In this document: in pieces, positions 43,867 through 52,684 of the stretch | Layout of the letters: every line of letters begins with the position of its first letter | How positions within the stretch are numbered: position 1 is the first letter of the stretch | Origin: Cognatundibacterium griseum | GTDB lineage: Bacteria; Pseudomonadota; Gammaproteobacteria; Burkholderiales; Burkholderiaceae_D | Assembly (NCBI RefSeq): GCF_014284195.1 | Contig: NZ_JACOGC010000005.1 | Location: 1 to 64,000 of the forward strand | Direction of reading: 5' to 3' | Length of the DNA: 64,000 bases | Made by a program: the position numbers and the translations under genes | Notes under the pieces: generated by a model | Told to the model about the DNA's origin: nothing | Seen by the model: only the letters and a program-made list of their open reading frames with translations | Database searches by the model: none

Positions 43867-44805
43867 ATGAATCAATTTGAAGCCATGCACATTTTTGTAC
43901 GGGTGGCAGAGCTGGGTAGTTTTACGCAGGCAGCCAATCAGACCGGATTACCGAAAGCCAGTATTTCCACCTCAGTCAGACAACTTGAAAACCTGTTGGG
44001 TACGCGTTTGCTGCACCGGACCACGCGCAGTGTGCAGATGACGGCGGATGGGCTGATTTTTTACGAGCGCTGTAAAGACATGCTGGCGGACATGGAGGAG
44101 TTGCAAACCCTGTTTCAGCAAGGTGCAAGCCAGATCAGCGGTCGTCTGAGGATGGATTTGCCGAGCGCCTTTGCACGCAATATCGTGATTCCGCGTCTGC
44201 CGGAATTTTTGCGCTTGCATCCCAGACTGGAAATCGAATTAAGCAGCACTGACCGGCTGGTCGATCTGATCCGGGAAGGCTTTGATTGTGTGATGCGTAT
44301 CGGCAATCTGAGTGACAGCAACCTGATCGCCCGCCCGCTGGGAAAGCTGCGACAAATCAATTGTGCCAGCCCGGCTTATATTGCACAGCATGGTATGCCT
44401 GTCAGCTTGGCAGATCTCGGGCGGCACCAGCTGATTCATTACGCCAGCAATTTTGGCAGTAAGCCCGCAGGCTTTGAATACATGGAGGACGGCAAACTCA
44501 AGACCGTGGCCATGTCCGGCGCACTCACCGTGAATAACAGCGATGCCTATCAGGCCGCCTGCCTCGCTGGCTTTGGGATTACTCAGGCTCCTGCTATCGG
44601 TTCCAGAGAATTGATTGAACAAGGCCTGCTGATTGAAGTGCTGCCGGAGTTGTCCGCTGCCTCAATGCCGGTCTCGCTGCTGTATCCGGATCGCCGCCAC
44701 CTGCCGAAACGGACGCAAAGCTGGATGAACTGGGTGGCAGCGATTGTCCAGCCGCATCTCGACCCATCCACAGAAAAAAACTGGCTGAATAAAAAAGCTG
44801 AATAA
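43867..44805 (+). CDS. LysR-family transcriptional regulator
   Basis: This 312-residue regulator has the N-terminal winged helix-turn-helix (FVRVAELGSFTQAANQTGLPKASISTSVRQLE, then LLHRTTRSVQMTADG) and a periplasmic-binding-like effector domain (FARNIVIPRLPEFLRLHPRLEIELS). It is of the subgroup often found beside a short-chain dehydrogenase, which here is divergent. The effector is unknown. It probably regulates the SDR gene and itself through the inverted repeat between them. Confidence 0.92.
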   Translation: MNQFEAMHIFVRVAELGSFTQAANQTGLPKASISTSVRQLENLLGTRLLHRTTRSVQMTADGLIFYERCKDMLADMEELQTLFQQGASQISGRLRMDLPSAFARNIVIPRLPEFLRLHPRLEIELSSTDRLVDLIREGFDCVMRIGNLSDSNLIARPLGKLRQINCASPAYIAQHGMPVSLADLGRHQLIHYASNFGSKPAGFEYMEDGKLKTVAMSGALTVNNSDAYQAACLAGFGITQAPAIGSRELIEQGLLIEVLPELSAASMPVSLLYPDRRHLPKRTQSWMNWVAAIVQPHLDPSTEKNWLNKKAE

Positions 44806-44945
44806 ACAGGCTCCCGGTCTCAGCGGCACTGTCCGGCATGAGGATTCTGTGCGCGAAATGGCAAACCTCTGCATAATAAGCATCGGGGCACGCATCAAAT
44901 CCGTATCCAATCCGCTTTACCGATACTTCACTATGGGAGCACACG

Positions 44946-45638
44946 ATGATAGACGTTTATTCCTGGCCCACGCCGAATGGTCACAAAATCCACATCATGC
45001 TGGAAGAATGCGGCCTGGCATACCGTGCGATTCCGGTAGATATCGGTGCCGGGGATCAGTTTAAACCTGAGTTTCTCAACATTTCCCCGAATAATAAAAT
45101 CCCCGCCATCGTTGATGCCGATGGTCCTGACGGCAAACCGATTTCGCTGTTTGAATCCGGTGCCATCCTGCTCTATCTGGCTGGGAAAACGGGGCAATTC
45201 CTCGGTAATACAGTCAGGGAAAAGTACGAAACCCTGCAATGGCTGATGTTTCAGATGGGAGGTTTTGGCCCGATGCTCGGCCAGGCACATCATTTCCGGA
45301 TTTATGCACCGGAACCCATCCCTTATGCGATTGAGCGTTACACCAACGAAGCAAAGCGCTTGTACGCAGTGATCGATCACCGGCTGTCCCAGTCAGACTA
45401 CCTGGCTGGCGACACCTACACGATTGCCGATATTGCTGTCTTCGCATGGAGCAGGTCTTTCGCCAATCAGGGCATAGACTGGGCTGATTTTCCACACGCG
45501 AAACGCTGGTTCGATGTGATCAGCGCCCGCCCGGCAGTACAACGGGGGCTCTCCGTGCTGGCGGATCTGCGCAAACCATTGGACAACACGCTGGCAAAAG
45601 ATATTCTGTTTGGTAAAACGCAATATGCCAGAAAATGA
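44946..45638 (+). CDS. Glutathione S-transferase, YfcG/YghU-like
   Basis: This 230-residue protein has the thioredoxin-fold N-domain MIDVYSWPTPNGHKIHIMLEECGLAYR (Thr and Asn in the TPN motif, as in Nu-class GSTs such as YfcG) and the helical C-domain (LAGDTYTIADIAVFAWSRSF). Nu-class GSTs show disulfide-bond reductase activity with glutathione. The gene has a strong ribosome site (GGGAGCAC) and looks monocistronic; 64 bases separate it from the DUF2863 gene. Confidence 0.9.
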   Translation: MIDVYSWPTPNGHKIHIMLEECGLAYRAIPVDIGAGDQFKPEFLNISPNNKIPAIVDADGPDGKPISLFESGAILLYLAGKTGQFLGNTVREKYETLQWLMFQMGGFGPMLGQAHHFRIYAPEPIPYAIERYTNEAKRLYAVIDHRLSQSDYLAGDTYTIADIAVFAWSRSFANQGIDWADFPHAKRWFDVISARPAVQRGLSVLADLRKPLDNTLAKDILFGKTQYARK

Positions 45639-45701
45639 TTGCAATAACTTCTTTCTTGTGAGGAATCTGACTGTTTCCCACCTGCTGACCGGATTGACTG
45701 T

Positions 45702-46928
45702 ATGCGCCGACCTGTAAAACGCCCTCGCCTCAAACTTGCTGCTGAAAGTCAGCGCTTGTCCAACCTTGCACTCGCAGTGGCACAGTCTGCCAGCCGGCTG
45801 GAAGACCTCGCATGGCAGGAAAAGCTGGATGCCAGTGTGGCAAAGAATCTGCGTCTGCACCATCAGGATCTGCTCGATGACGCAGCAGAACATCTGTTCA
45901 CCACCCATCCCAATGCTTATGAAGTGTTTGTTGAAACACTCGAAACCTGCAGCACCAGCGCAGAATTGGATAATCAGGGGAAAAAATATCAGGCTTTGCT
46001 CATTGCTGCACCAGTGCTTGCCTGGACCCGGTTTGAAATTGCCTCCGGCATGATTCCTGCAGAACTGACCGACATACTGAGTACGCAGCTCAAAACCGAT
46101 TTCCTGACACCTCAGGCAAGCCTGCGCTTATTGCCGCATCTGTATTCGATCGATCAGTTACCCCGTAACCATTGCGAGACTTATGCCGTGATGGAGAAGC
46201 AAGCGCTGAGCCTGCTGAAAGGACAGCCTTGCGCCATGGATACCGACCGCGCGCAAACTGTGCCGTTTCTGGCTGATATCCGCTATGTGCTCGGGGTTGT
46301 CGTGGCTCCGGTGCATGAGCCGCTGTTTCTGTGGCAGACCATCGAGGCACCTTATGACTGCGCTCAGGCGAAAAGTGACGCCCTGCTCGTCTGGGAATCC
46401 CACGCCGCCACGAGTTTTAAACAGCTGCTTCCCGGATGCGGCACAGAGCTGTTGCTGCCGGAAGCTTTTTATACCGCCTGCCGTGAAGCAGATATCCGGA
46501 TACGCCCGGTCTCTGTCCGTTCAGCAGTCTTTTATCTGGCGCAGACACTGAATAAGGAAGCGGATCAGTTCAGCGTCATCATTGCCTCCTTCGGCGCACA
46601 GGAAACGCCCGGACAGGTCGATGAATTCCGCCTCAGCTTCTGCCTGAAAGATGCCCCCGAAGTCATCTATGGCGTAGTCTGGCCGCTGTATCAGGCAGAA
46701 GACCAGGCAAATGCGGTCAGCACGGATGAACACGGCAGTCTGACTGGCGACATTCCGGAAATACTGACCGAATCCGGCATCACCAGCATCAAACAGACCG
46801 AAGAAATCTTTGCGATGGAATTTTGCGACGATTGCGGTATCCCGTTATTTGCCGATCAGGAAGGCGAACTGGTGCACCCCGAAATGCCTGAAAACACTCC
46901 CGCTCCAGGTACTGCGCATTTTCACTGA
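45702..46928 (+). CDS. DUF2863 family protein
   Basis: This 408-residue protein matches the DUF2863 family, which I know only from Burkholderiales and close relatives and whose function is undescribed. Opening residues RRPVKRPRLKLAAESQRLSNLALAVAQSASRLED and the C-terminal MEFCDDCGIPLFADQEGELVHPEMPE are characteristic. The latter includes a CxxC that may bind zinc, and a Cys-rich pair precedes it (ETYAVMEKQALSLLKGQPC). It is cytosolic and has no signal peptide. It lies downstream of the GST and upstream of two acyl-CoA dehydrogenase genes, 225 bases away. Confidence 0.85.
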   Translation: MRRPVKRPRLKLAAESQRLSNLALAVAQSASRLEDLAWQEKLDASVAKNLRLHHQDLLDDAAEHLFTTHPNAYEVFVETLETCSTSAELDNQGKKYQALLIAAPVLAWTRFEIASGMIPAELTDILSTQLKTDFLTPQASLRLLPHLYSIDQLPRNHCETYAVMEKQALSLLKGQPCAMDTDRAQTVPFLADIRYVLGVVVAPVHEPLFLWQTIEAPYDCAQAKSDALLVWESHAATSFKQLLPGCGTELLLPEAFYTACREADIRIRPVSVRSAVFYLAQTLNKEADQFSVIIASFGAQETPGQVDEFRLSFCLKDAPEVIYGVVWPLYQAEDQANAVSTDEHGSLTGDIPEILTESGITSIKQTEEIFAMEFCDDCGIPLFADQEGELVHPEMPENTPAPGTAHFH

Positions 46929-47037
46929 CAGTCTGCCAGACAGCGGCCAATACCTCTGGTGCCGGCGGCAAAACAACATTTTTCAGCGCACTGTTTTTGT
47001 CAGTCACCATTTTTCAAATCCGTTGTACAATACTTTT

Positions 47038-47047
47038 GAACGATCGT
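47038..47047. promoter_or_regulatory. Palindromic operator candidate upstream of the second acyl-CoA dehydrogenase operon
   Basis: GAACGATCG (47038-47046) contains the palindrome ACGATCGT (47040-47047) and matches GAACGTTCG at 39174-39182 in eight of nine positions. Both lie about 90-115 bases before an acyl-CoA dehydrogenase operon, so a common TetR-type regulator is possible. Confidence 0.35.
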
Positions 47048-47153
47048 GCTTTTTTATTGAAAACATCATGATCTGGCTGCTCCGGAAGCGATTCACCGCA
47101 CACCCGGATCAGCGGGTTCGGTCGTGAGGCAGGTATCTACAACAGGAGACAAC

Positions 47154-48344
47154 ATGGATTTGAATTACTCAGCAGAAGATCTGGCATTCCGCGATCAGGT
47201 ACGCAGCTACCTGGAAGCAAACCTGCCATCCGATCTGCAGCACAAAGTACTGAACCATAAGCGCATGTCGAAAGAAGATTATGTGCGCTGGCATAAGATT
47301 CTTGCCAAACAAGGCTGGGTAGGCACAGGCTGGCCAACCCAATACGGCGGCACAGGCTGGACACCGGCTCAGCGCCATATTTTTGAAGAAGAATGCGCCC
47401 GCATCGGCACTCCTGCCATCCTGCCCTTCGGGGTCAACATGGTGGCACCGGTCATCATGGCTTTTGGCAATCAGGCACAAAAAGATTATTACCTGCCCCG
47501 CATTCTGAATTGCGACGACTGGTGGTGCCAGGGTTATTCCGAACCCGGTTCGGGCTCGGATCTTGCATCGCTCAAAACCCGCGCAGAACGCGATGGCGAT
47601 CATTACATCGTGAATGGGCAGAAAACATGGACAACGCTGGCACAGCATGCCGACATGATTTTCTGCCTCGTGCGGACAGATCCGAATGCGCGCAAACAGG
47701 AAGGCATTTCGTTCCTGCTGATCGATATGAAAACTCCGGGCATCACAGTCCGTCCTATCATTATGCTTGACGAAGACCACGAAGTGAATGAAGTCTTTTT
47801 CGACAATGTGAAAGTTCCGGTACAAAACCTGATCGGCGAAGAAAACAAGGGCTGGACCTATGCCAAATATCTGCTGGGACACGAGCGGACCAATATTGCT
47901 GCCGTTGGCCGCGCCAAGCGCGAGCTGCAATTCCTGAAGCGGGTCGCGGCCAAGCATCAGAAAAATGGACAGCCGCTGATTCAAGACCCGGTCTATGCCG
48001 GCAAAGTTGCGACGCTGGAAATTGAAATCATGGCGCTGGAGATCACCGTCCTGCGCGTGATTTCACAGGACAGCGGCCGCCCGGGTCCGGAAGCATCCCT
48101 GCTGAAAATCAAAGGCACCGAAATCCAGCAACGTCTGACGGAGCTGATGGTGGAGGCAGTCGGCCCGTACGCCCAGCCATTCGATCCTGCCTTCCTCGAA
48201 GGAGAAACAGAACACAGCATCATGAGCGATGACGATGCGGCAGCTCTGGCGCCTTACTATTTTAATTTCCGTAAAACCTCCATTTATGGCGGCTCTAACG
48301 AGATACAGAAAAACATCATTACCCAAATGATTTTAGGACTTTGA
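47154..48344 (+). CDS. Acyl-CoA dehydrogenase, first of a pair
   Basis: This 396-residue FAD enzyme carries family stretches GVNMVAPVIMAFGNQAQKDYYLPRIL, WWCQGYSEPGSGSDLASLKTRAERDGDHYIVNGQKTWTT and, at the C-terminus, KTSIYGGSNEIQKNIITQMILGL. It would oxidise an acyl-CoA at the alpha-beta bond. The ATG at 47154 has a strong ribosome site (AGGAGA). The second dehydrogenase starts 10 bases after its stop, and such pairs often form heteromeric complexes as in steroid side-chain degradation (FadE-type alpha2-beta2). The substrate is unknown. Confidence 0.93.
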   Translation: MDLNYSAEDLAFRDQVRSYLEANLPSDLQHKVLNHKRMSKEDYVRWHKILAKQGWVGTGWPTQYGGTGWTPAQRHIFEEECARIGTPAILPFGVNMVAPVIMAFGNQAQKDYYLPRILNCDDWWCQGYSEPGSGSDLASLKTRAERDGDHYIVNGQKTWTTLAQHADMIFCLVRTDPNARKQEGISFLLIDMKTPGITVRPIIMLDEDHEVNEVFFDNVKVPVQNLIGEENKGWTYAKYLLGHERTNIAAVGRAKRELQFLKRVAAKHQKNGQPLIQDPVYAGKVATLEIEIMALEITVLRVISQDSGRPGPEASLLKIKGTEIQQRLTELMVEAVGPYAQPFDPAFLEGETEHSIMSDDDAAALAPYYFNFRKTSIYGGSNEIQKNIITQMILGL

Positions 48345-48354
48345 GGAGACCAGC

Positions 48355-49494
48355 ATGGATTTCACATTAACTCAGGAACAAACCCAGTTTGCTGAAGCAA
48401 TCCGTCGCTGGACGGAAAAAGATTACGGTTTTGAACACCGCAAACGGATCATTGAATCTCCTGCCGGTGTATCCGCAGAAGCCTGGGCTGCACTGGCGGA
48501 ACTGGGGGCGCTGGCACTGCCGGTACCCGAAGATCAGGGTGGCTTTAATGGTTCTGCGATTGATCTGATGGTGGTCATGCAGGAGCTCGGACGCGGCCTG
48601 GTCATTGAACCGTACTTTTCAACGGTGCTGGGCGCCGAGTTTTTAAAGCGTGCCAAAGCCCATTTCGATGTACTGGAACAAGTCGCCACCGGCGAAATCC
48701 GTCTGGCAACTGCGCTGCATGAGCAGCAATCACGCCATGACCTATCGGATATCTGCATGACAGCAGAAAAAACCACGGACGGTTACCGTCTGAACGGTAA
48801 AAAAACCATCGTGCTGCATGGTGCGCAGGCTGACAAGCTGATCGTTTCAGCCCGCAGCAGCGGCCAGCAACGGGATAAATCCGGCATATTGCTGTTCCTG
48901 GTCGATGCAGATGCGGCTGGCATCACGCGTCATGATTACCGGACGATCGATGGACAACGTGCAGCCGATATCATCTTTGAGCAGGTGAATATCCCTGCCA
49001 TGGCAATGCTCGGGCGCGAAGACGGCGGCTGGGAGCTGCTCGATGCCGTCTCAGATTACGGTGTTTCGCTGCTGTGTTCGGAGGCGATCGGCATCATGGA
49101 AACTACCATAGCCGCCACGCTGGAATACCTGAAAACACGCCAGCAATTCGGCGTTCCGATTGGCAAATTCCAAGTGCTGCAACACCGGATGGCAGATATG
49201 TTCATGGAAATGGAACAAGCCCGCTCCATGGCGACACTGGCGGCGGTAAAAGTCTCATCCGACAGCACGGAAGAGCGTCGCCGCACCTTGTCTGCGGCAA
49301 AAGCCCGCATCGGCCAAGCCGCACGTTATATCGGCCAGCAAGCCGTGCAACTGCATGGCGGCATGGGCGTCACTAATGAACTGCCTGTCGCCCATATGTT
49401 CAAGCGTCTGACCATGATTGAGTTGTCACTGGGTGATACAGATCATCATCTGGCACGTTTTGTGGCACAGCCGGGTTTTAAGAACGCAGCCTGA
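48355..49494 (+). CDS. Acyl-CoA dehydrogenase, second of a pair
   Basis: This 379-residue protein has the acyl-CoA dehydrogenase fold: LTQEQTQFAEAIRRWTEKDYGFEHRK, LALPVPEDQGGFNGSAIDLMVVMQELGRGLVIEPYF, and the C-terminal VQLHGGMGVTNELPVAHMFKRLTMIE. The FAD-binding stretches are less complete than in its partner, and the RQFGVPIGKFQVLQHRMAD segment is family-typical. Partner-type subunits of heteromeric enzymes often lack part of the active site. It is coupled to the upstream gene (10-base gap, GAGGAG ribosome site) and is followed by a terminator. Confidence 0.92.
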   Translation: MDFTLTQEQTQFAEAIRRWTEKDYGFEHRKRIIESPAGVSAEAWAALAELGALALPVPEDQGGFNGSAIDLMVVMQELGRGLVIEPYFSTVLGAEFLKRAKAHFDVLEQVATGEIRLATALHEQQSRHDLSDICMTAEKTTDGYRLNGKKTIVLHGAQADKLIVSARSSGQQRDKSGILLFLVDADAAGITRHDYRTIDGQRAADIIFEQVNIPAMAMLGREDGGWELLDAVSDYGVSLLCSEAIGIMETTIAATLEYLKTRQQFGVPIGKFQVLQHRMADMFMEMEQARSMATLAAVKVSSDSTEERRRTLSAAKARIGQAARYIGQQAVQLHGGMGVTNELPVAHMFKRLTMIELSLGDTDHHLARFVAQPGFKNAA

Positions 49495-49500
49495 CGTACA

Positions 49501-49530
49501 AAAAAATCCCGGCGCTGTTCGGGATTTTTT
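49501..49530 (+). terminator. Intrinsic terminator after the acyl-CoA dehydrogenase pair
   Basis: AAAAAATCCCG / CGGGATTTTTT, an 11-bp perfect stem with an 8-base loop, begins six bases after the stop codon. It can act in both directions. Confidence 0.9.
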
Positions 49531-49636
49531 TTGCATATCAACCGCATTCCATTCATTCGCCTTAGCAATGTTTGACGGATACCGCATCACTCTTCATAGA
49601 GTTCGTTAACATTGCCTGATAAAAAAGGAAGTCACT

Positions 49637-50113
49637 ATGGCAGATAAGATTTTAAGCTGGTATTTCGAAGATTTCGTTCCCGGAAATATTATCCAACTGG
49701 GGCAGCGTACCGTCAGCGAGGATGAGATTATTGAATTTGCTGAAAAGTTCGACCCGCAATCGTTTCATGTCGATAAGGAAGCGGCCAAAAATTCTATTTT
49801 TGGCGGAGTGATTGCCAGCGGCTGGCATACCTGCAGCATGATCATGCGCATGGTGGTCGATGGATTTATTGCCGATTCTTCCAGTATGGGTTCACCCGGT
49901 GTGGATGAGGTGCGCTGGATTCTGCCCGTACGTCCGGGCGATACGCTGACAGTCACGGCAGAAACCGTTGCCAGCATTCCATCCAGCTCCAAACCGGATC
50001 GCGGCGTCGTGCATACGGTCTGGAAAGCGGTGAATCAAGACGGTAAAACAGTCTGCACCATCAAAGGCATGGGTATGTTTGGCCGCCGCCCGGCGTCTGT
50101 TGAAAGGAATTAA
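49637..50113 (+). CDS. MaoC-fold dehydratase-like protein, first of a pair
   Basis: This 158-residue protein has the hot-dog fold of MaoC/R-specific enoyl-CoA hydratases. The motif region IIEFAEKFDPQSFHVDKEAAKNSIFGGVIASGWHTCSMIM has the Asp and His that form the hydratase catalytic pair (D-P-x-x-x-H). The ribosome site (GGAAG) is good. It is paired with a second MaoC-fold gene that starts one base after its stop (ATG at 50115), so the two products probably form a heterodimer or double-hot-dog complex. No thiolase is visible in the window. Confidence 0.9.
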   Translation: MADKILSWYFEDFVPGNIIQLGQRTVSEDEIIEFAEKFDPQSFHVDKEAAKNSIFGGVIASGWHTCSMIMRMVVDGFIADSSSMGSPGVDEVRWILPVRPGDTLTVTAETVASIPSSSKPDRGVVHTVWKAVNQDGKTVCTIKGMGMFGRRPASVERN

Positions 50114-50114
50114 C

Positions 50115-50567
50115 ATGCGCGAAATTCACAGTCTTGAAGAACTCAAAAGTCTGGTCGGGCAACCACTCGCCACATCGGAATGGGTCAGCATCGAACAGGA
50201 ACGCATCAATCAGTTCGCGGAAGCGACCGGCGATCATCAGTGGATTCATCTCGACATAGAACGCGCGAAAAAAGAATCGCCGTTCGGAGGAACGATTGCA
50301 CACGGATTTCTCACCTTATCCCTGCTGCCAATGCTGATGGGTAATGCAATACGGCTGACCTATGTCAAAATGGGCGTCAATTATGGCTTAAACAAAGTCC
50401 GGTTTCCGGCGCCGGTTCCTGCCGGAAGCCGCGTGCGTGGACATATCAAGCTGCTGCAGGTTGACGATATCAAGGATGGCGCCCAGATGATCTGGGAAGT
50501 CACGATTGAAAGAGAGGGTTCCGAAAAACCCGTGTGCATCGCCGAGTCGATTTCACGTAGCTATTGA
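50115..50567 (+). CDS. MaoC-fold dehydratase-like protein, second of a pair
   Basis: This 150-residue MaoC-fold protein has the hydratase motif RINQFAEATGDHQWIHLDIERAKKESPFGGTIAHGFLTLSLLP (Asp...His arrangement GDHQWIH) and the C-terminal CIAESISRSY. It resembles R-specific enoyl-CoA hydratases and nodulation protein N. The ATG at 50115 is chosen; the longer frame would begin inside the upstream gene. Its ribosome site (AAAGGA) lies in the end of the first MaoC gene, so translational coupling is likely. Confidence 0.92.
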   Translation: MREIHSLEELKSLVGQPLATSEWVSIEQERINQFAEATGDHQWIHLDIERAKKESPFGGTIAHGFLTLSLLPMLMGNAIRLTYVKMGVNYGLNKVRFPAPVPAGSRVRGHIKLLQVDDIKDGAQMIWEVTIEREGSEKPVCIAESISRSY

Positions 50568-50650
50568 GCTCAGCTTTACTGGAAATCGCCGGACAGGTTA
50601 AGCGGGAAACAAGCCAACACCGGTGATGTCCCGCTTATTCCGGCCAAGTC

Positions 50651-51115
50651 TTACCAATGAGAAAACGGGTGCTGCAACAGGCTGGCATTCGCATAACGAT
50701 GATCATGACTGACGTCTTCTCCCAGCCACACCGGCCGGTCGAATAACTGTGATTCGCTTTCCAGTTCCACCTCTGCCACCACCAGTCCGGCGTTATCGCC
50801 CAAAAATTCATCGATTTCCCAAATCAGACCACCGATTGGCAGGCGGTAGCGGTATTTTTCGATCAGTGGTTTCTGACATAATTCATCCAGCAGCGAACGG
50901 GCATCGGCAACGGGAATCGGGTACTCCCATTCTGCACGGCGTATACCCGTTGTCATTCCCTTGATGGTCAGCATTGCTGCATCCCCGTCAATCCTGACCC
51001 GCACGATACGGCCGAGTTCTGCGCTGATATAGCCCTGGCATAACAAAGAACGGGTAGCGCCCAGTTTCCACTGTTCTCCCTGCACTAAAAATTTACGTTC
51101 GATCTCTATGCCCAT
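50651..51115 (-). CDS. CYTH domain protein
   Basis: This 154-residue protein has the CYTH signature GIEIERKFLV (Glu-x-Glu-x-Lys) at the N-terminus and the basic and acidic residues of a triphosphate tunnel (IVRVRIDGDAAMLTIKGMTTG, then RRAEWEYPIP and LVVAEVELESE). Bacterial CYTH proteins of this size are usually inorganic triphosphatases with metal dependence; thiamine triphosphatase or adenylate cyclase activities are alternatives. It is alone between the MaoC pair and the M14 gene. Confidence 0.9.
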   Translation of the reverse strand: MGIEIERKFLVQGEQWKLGATRSLLCQGYISAELGRIVRVRIDGDAAMLTIKGMTTGIRRAEWEYPIPVADARSLLDELCQKPLIEKYRYRLPIGGLIWEIDEFLGDNAGLVVAEVELESESQLFDRPVWLGEDVSHDHRYANASLLQHPFSHW

Positions 51116-51220
51116 TGTCTGTCCTTATGCATGATTCCAGAATCCCGAATCTGAGTTTGAAAAATGGTATTGTGCCCGCTTTACTCGCGTTTCTCTGCAC
51201 AATCACACCCTGATTCAAAG

Positions 51221-51249
51221 AAAAAAAGGACACCGCGGTGTCCTTTTTT
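51221..51249. terminator. Bidirectional intrinsic terminator
   Basis: AAAAAAAGGACACC and GGTGTCCTTTTTT form a long stem with a GC loop. It lies 19 bases past the stop of the M14 gene on the minus strand and also lies upstream of the CYTH gene. Confidence 0.9.
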
Positions 51250-51267
51250 CTGATCTTACCTGATTGA

Positions 51268-52392
51268 TCAGTGACTGAGGGAAGCGAGGATAGGCTGCAA
51301 CATCGCCTCTCCCAGCCGCATGCTGCGCGCGCCATCCCAGCCAACCACGGCATCCGGCAGATTGTCGTTGTCTTTAAACGGCAATTCCAGGGTAAGTGAA
51401 ACACATTTGAACGTATGCCCAATGTATTTGGATGCCAGCTTCAGCACATCAGCGTTATATTTGGATGCTTCATAACCGTACCGGGTCTGAAAATCCGGGC
51501 TGGCCTGACAAAAGCTGTCCACAAAAACCTGCTGCTCCCTGGCCTGTTGCTCCGTGAAACCATCAATCATTTCACTACCGGCAACGAACACATAAGGAAG
51601 CGCCTCATCACCGTGAATATCGAGAAATAAATCACAGCCAGTTTCATGAATTTTATTCCGGACATGGAAGACTTCCGGACTGGTTTCCAGCGACGGTGTC
51701 ATCCATTCGCGGTTCAGATTAGCGCCGGCGGCATTGGTGCGCAGATTACCGCGCGCAGCACCATCCGGATTCATGTTCGGCACAATATACAAAACAGCCT
51801 GATCCAGTATTTTCCGCGCAATCGGATTTGCCGGATCAAGCAAGGCATTCAGCGTCCCTTCCACCAGCCATTCCGCCATCGTTTCTCCGGGATGCTGACG
51901 GGCGATAATCCAGACCTTTTTTGCCGCCGCCGGGTCACCGACCACGACCAAGTTCAGGTCACGTCCATCGACGGTATTTCCCAGATCCTCCACCCGCGCC
52001 AAAGGCGACTGTTCAACGCTGCCAAGCAATGCCAGATGGCGTTCCCAGCTATATGGCTCAAAATAGGCGTAATACACGCTGTCGCATTCCGGTGTATGAC
52101 GGATGGTCATGACCTGACCATCAAATTCCGTCTCCACCCGGAACCAGTTCTCCCGGTCATAGCTGGCAACCGCTTTGTAATTTTCCCATCCCTTTGCATA
52201 CGTTGACTGGCCTGCATTCAAGATACGCATAACCGCCTGCTGACCACGCGCCCCCTGCAAACGGAAATGAAACCACTGCCAGATATCTGCGTGAGAATCT
52301 TTACGCAAATTCAGTTCAATTTCTCCGACCTGTTCCGCCTTGATGACTTCAATTGCACCTGCATCAAAATATTGGCTGATTTTTATGGACAT
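51268..52392 (-). CDS. M14-family carboxypeptidase, cytosolic (CCP/AGBL-like)
   Basis: This 374-residue zinc metallopeptidase has the N-terminal beta-rich domain of cytosolic carboxypeptidases (ISQYFDAGAIEVIKAEQV, IWQWFHFRLQGARGQQAVM). The zinc ligands are His167 and Glu170 in RQHPGETMAEWLVEG and His260 in LDIHGDEALPYVF; the catalytic Glu is in SLTLELPFKD. The arrangement is that of the CCP/AGBL subgroup, whose eukaryotic members trim glutamates from tubulin; bacterial targets are unknown. There is no signal peptide. The ATG at 52392 is used; an in-frame start 45 bases upstream reads through Gly-rich sequence not seen in the family. Confidence 0.88.
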   Translation of the reverse strand: MSIKISQYFDAGAIEVIKAEQVGEIELNLRKDSHADIWQWFHFRLQGARGQQAVMRILNAGQSTYAKGWENYKAVASYDRENWFRVETEFDGQVMTIRHTPECDSVYYAYFEPYSWERHLALLGSVEQSPLARVEDLGNTVDGRDLNLVVVGDPAAAKKVWIIARQHPGETMAEWLVEGTLNALLDPANPIARKILDQAVLYIVPNMNPDGAARGNLRTNAAGANLNREWMTPSLETSPEVFHVRNKIHETGCDLFLDIHGDEALPYVFVAGSEMIDGFTEQQAREQQVFVDSFCQASPDFQTRYGYEASKYNADVLKLASKYIGHTFKCVSLTLELPFKDNDNLPDAVVGWDGARSMRLGEAMLQPILASLSH

Positions 52393-52684
52393 GATTTTTA
52401 TCTGTGTTTTTAAATCCCCACCGCCGGTTACACCCAATCAGGCAAACCGGCAACCTGTGTAAACCGCTATTTTCACAGTTTTCAGAGAAATATGAAAATA
52501 ATTTAGCCAACAACACCGAGGTATTTTATAAATTTTTTTCAAAATTCAGATAATTCAGATAATAATCCGTCAGAAATACCAACAGACAGCATCAGACAGC
52601 TTCAGAACAACGCATCCAGGCCGCCAGCTTCCTGCCGCTGGCGTCATCATGCATGGATGTACCGCCTCCACATCAAGCGTCACG

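Noticed and set aside
50599-50638. Terminator after the MaoC pair (AAGCGGGA...TCCCGCTT)
   Set aside because: The arms pair, but the loop is over 20 bases and no T-run follows, so it was not listed as a terminator.
52543-52562. Short tandem repeat ATTCAGATA x2 after the M14/M64 gap
   Set aside because: Two copies of nine bases in A/T-rich DNA could arise by chance; no further copies and no gene link.
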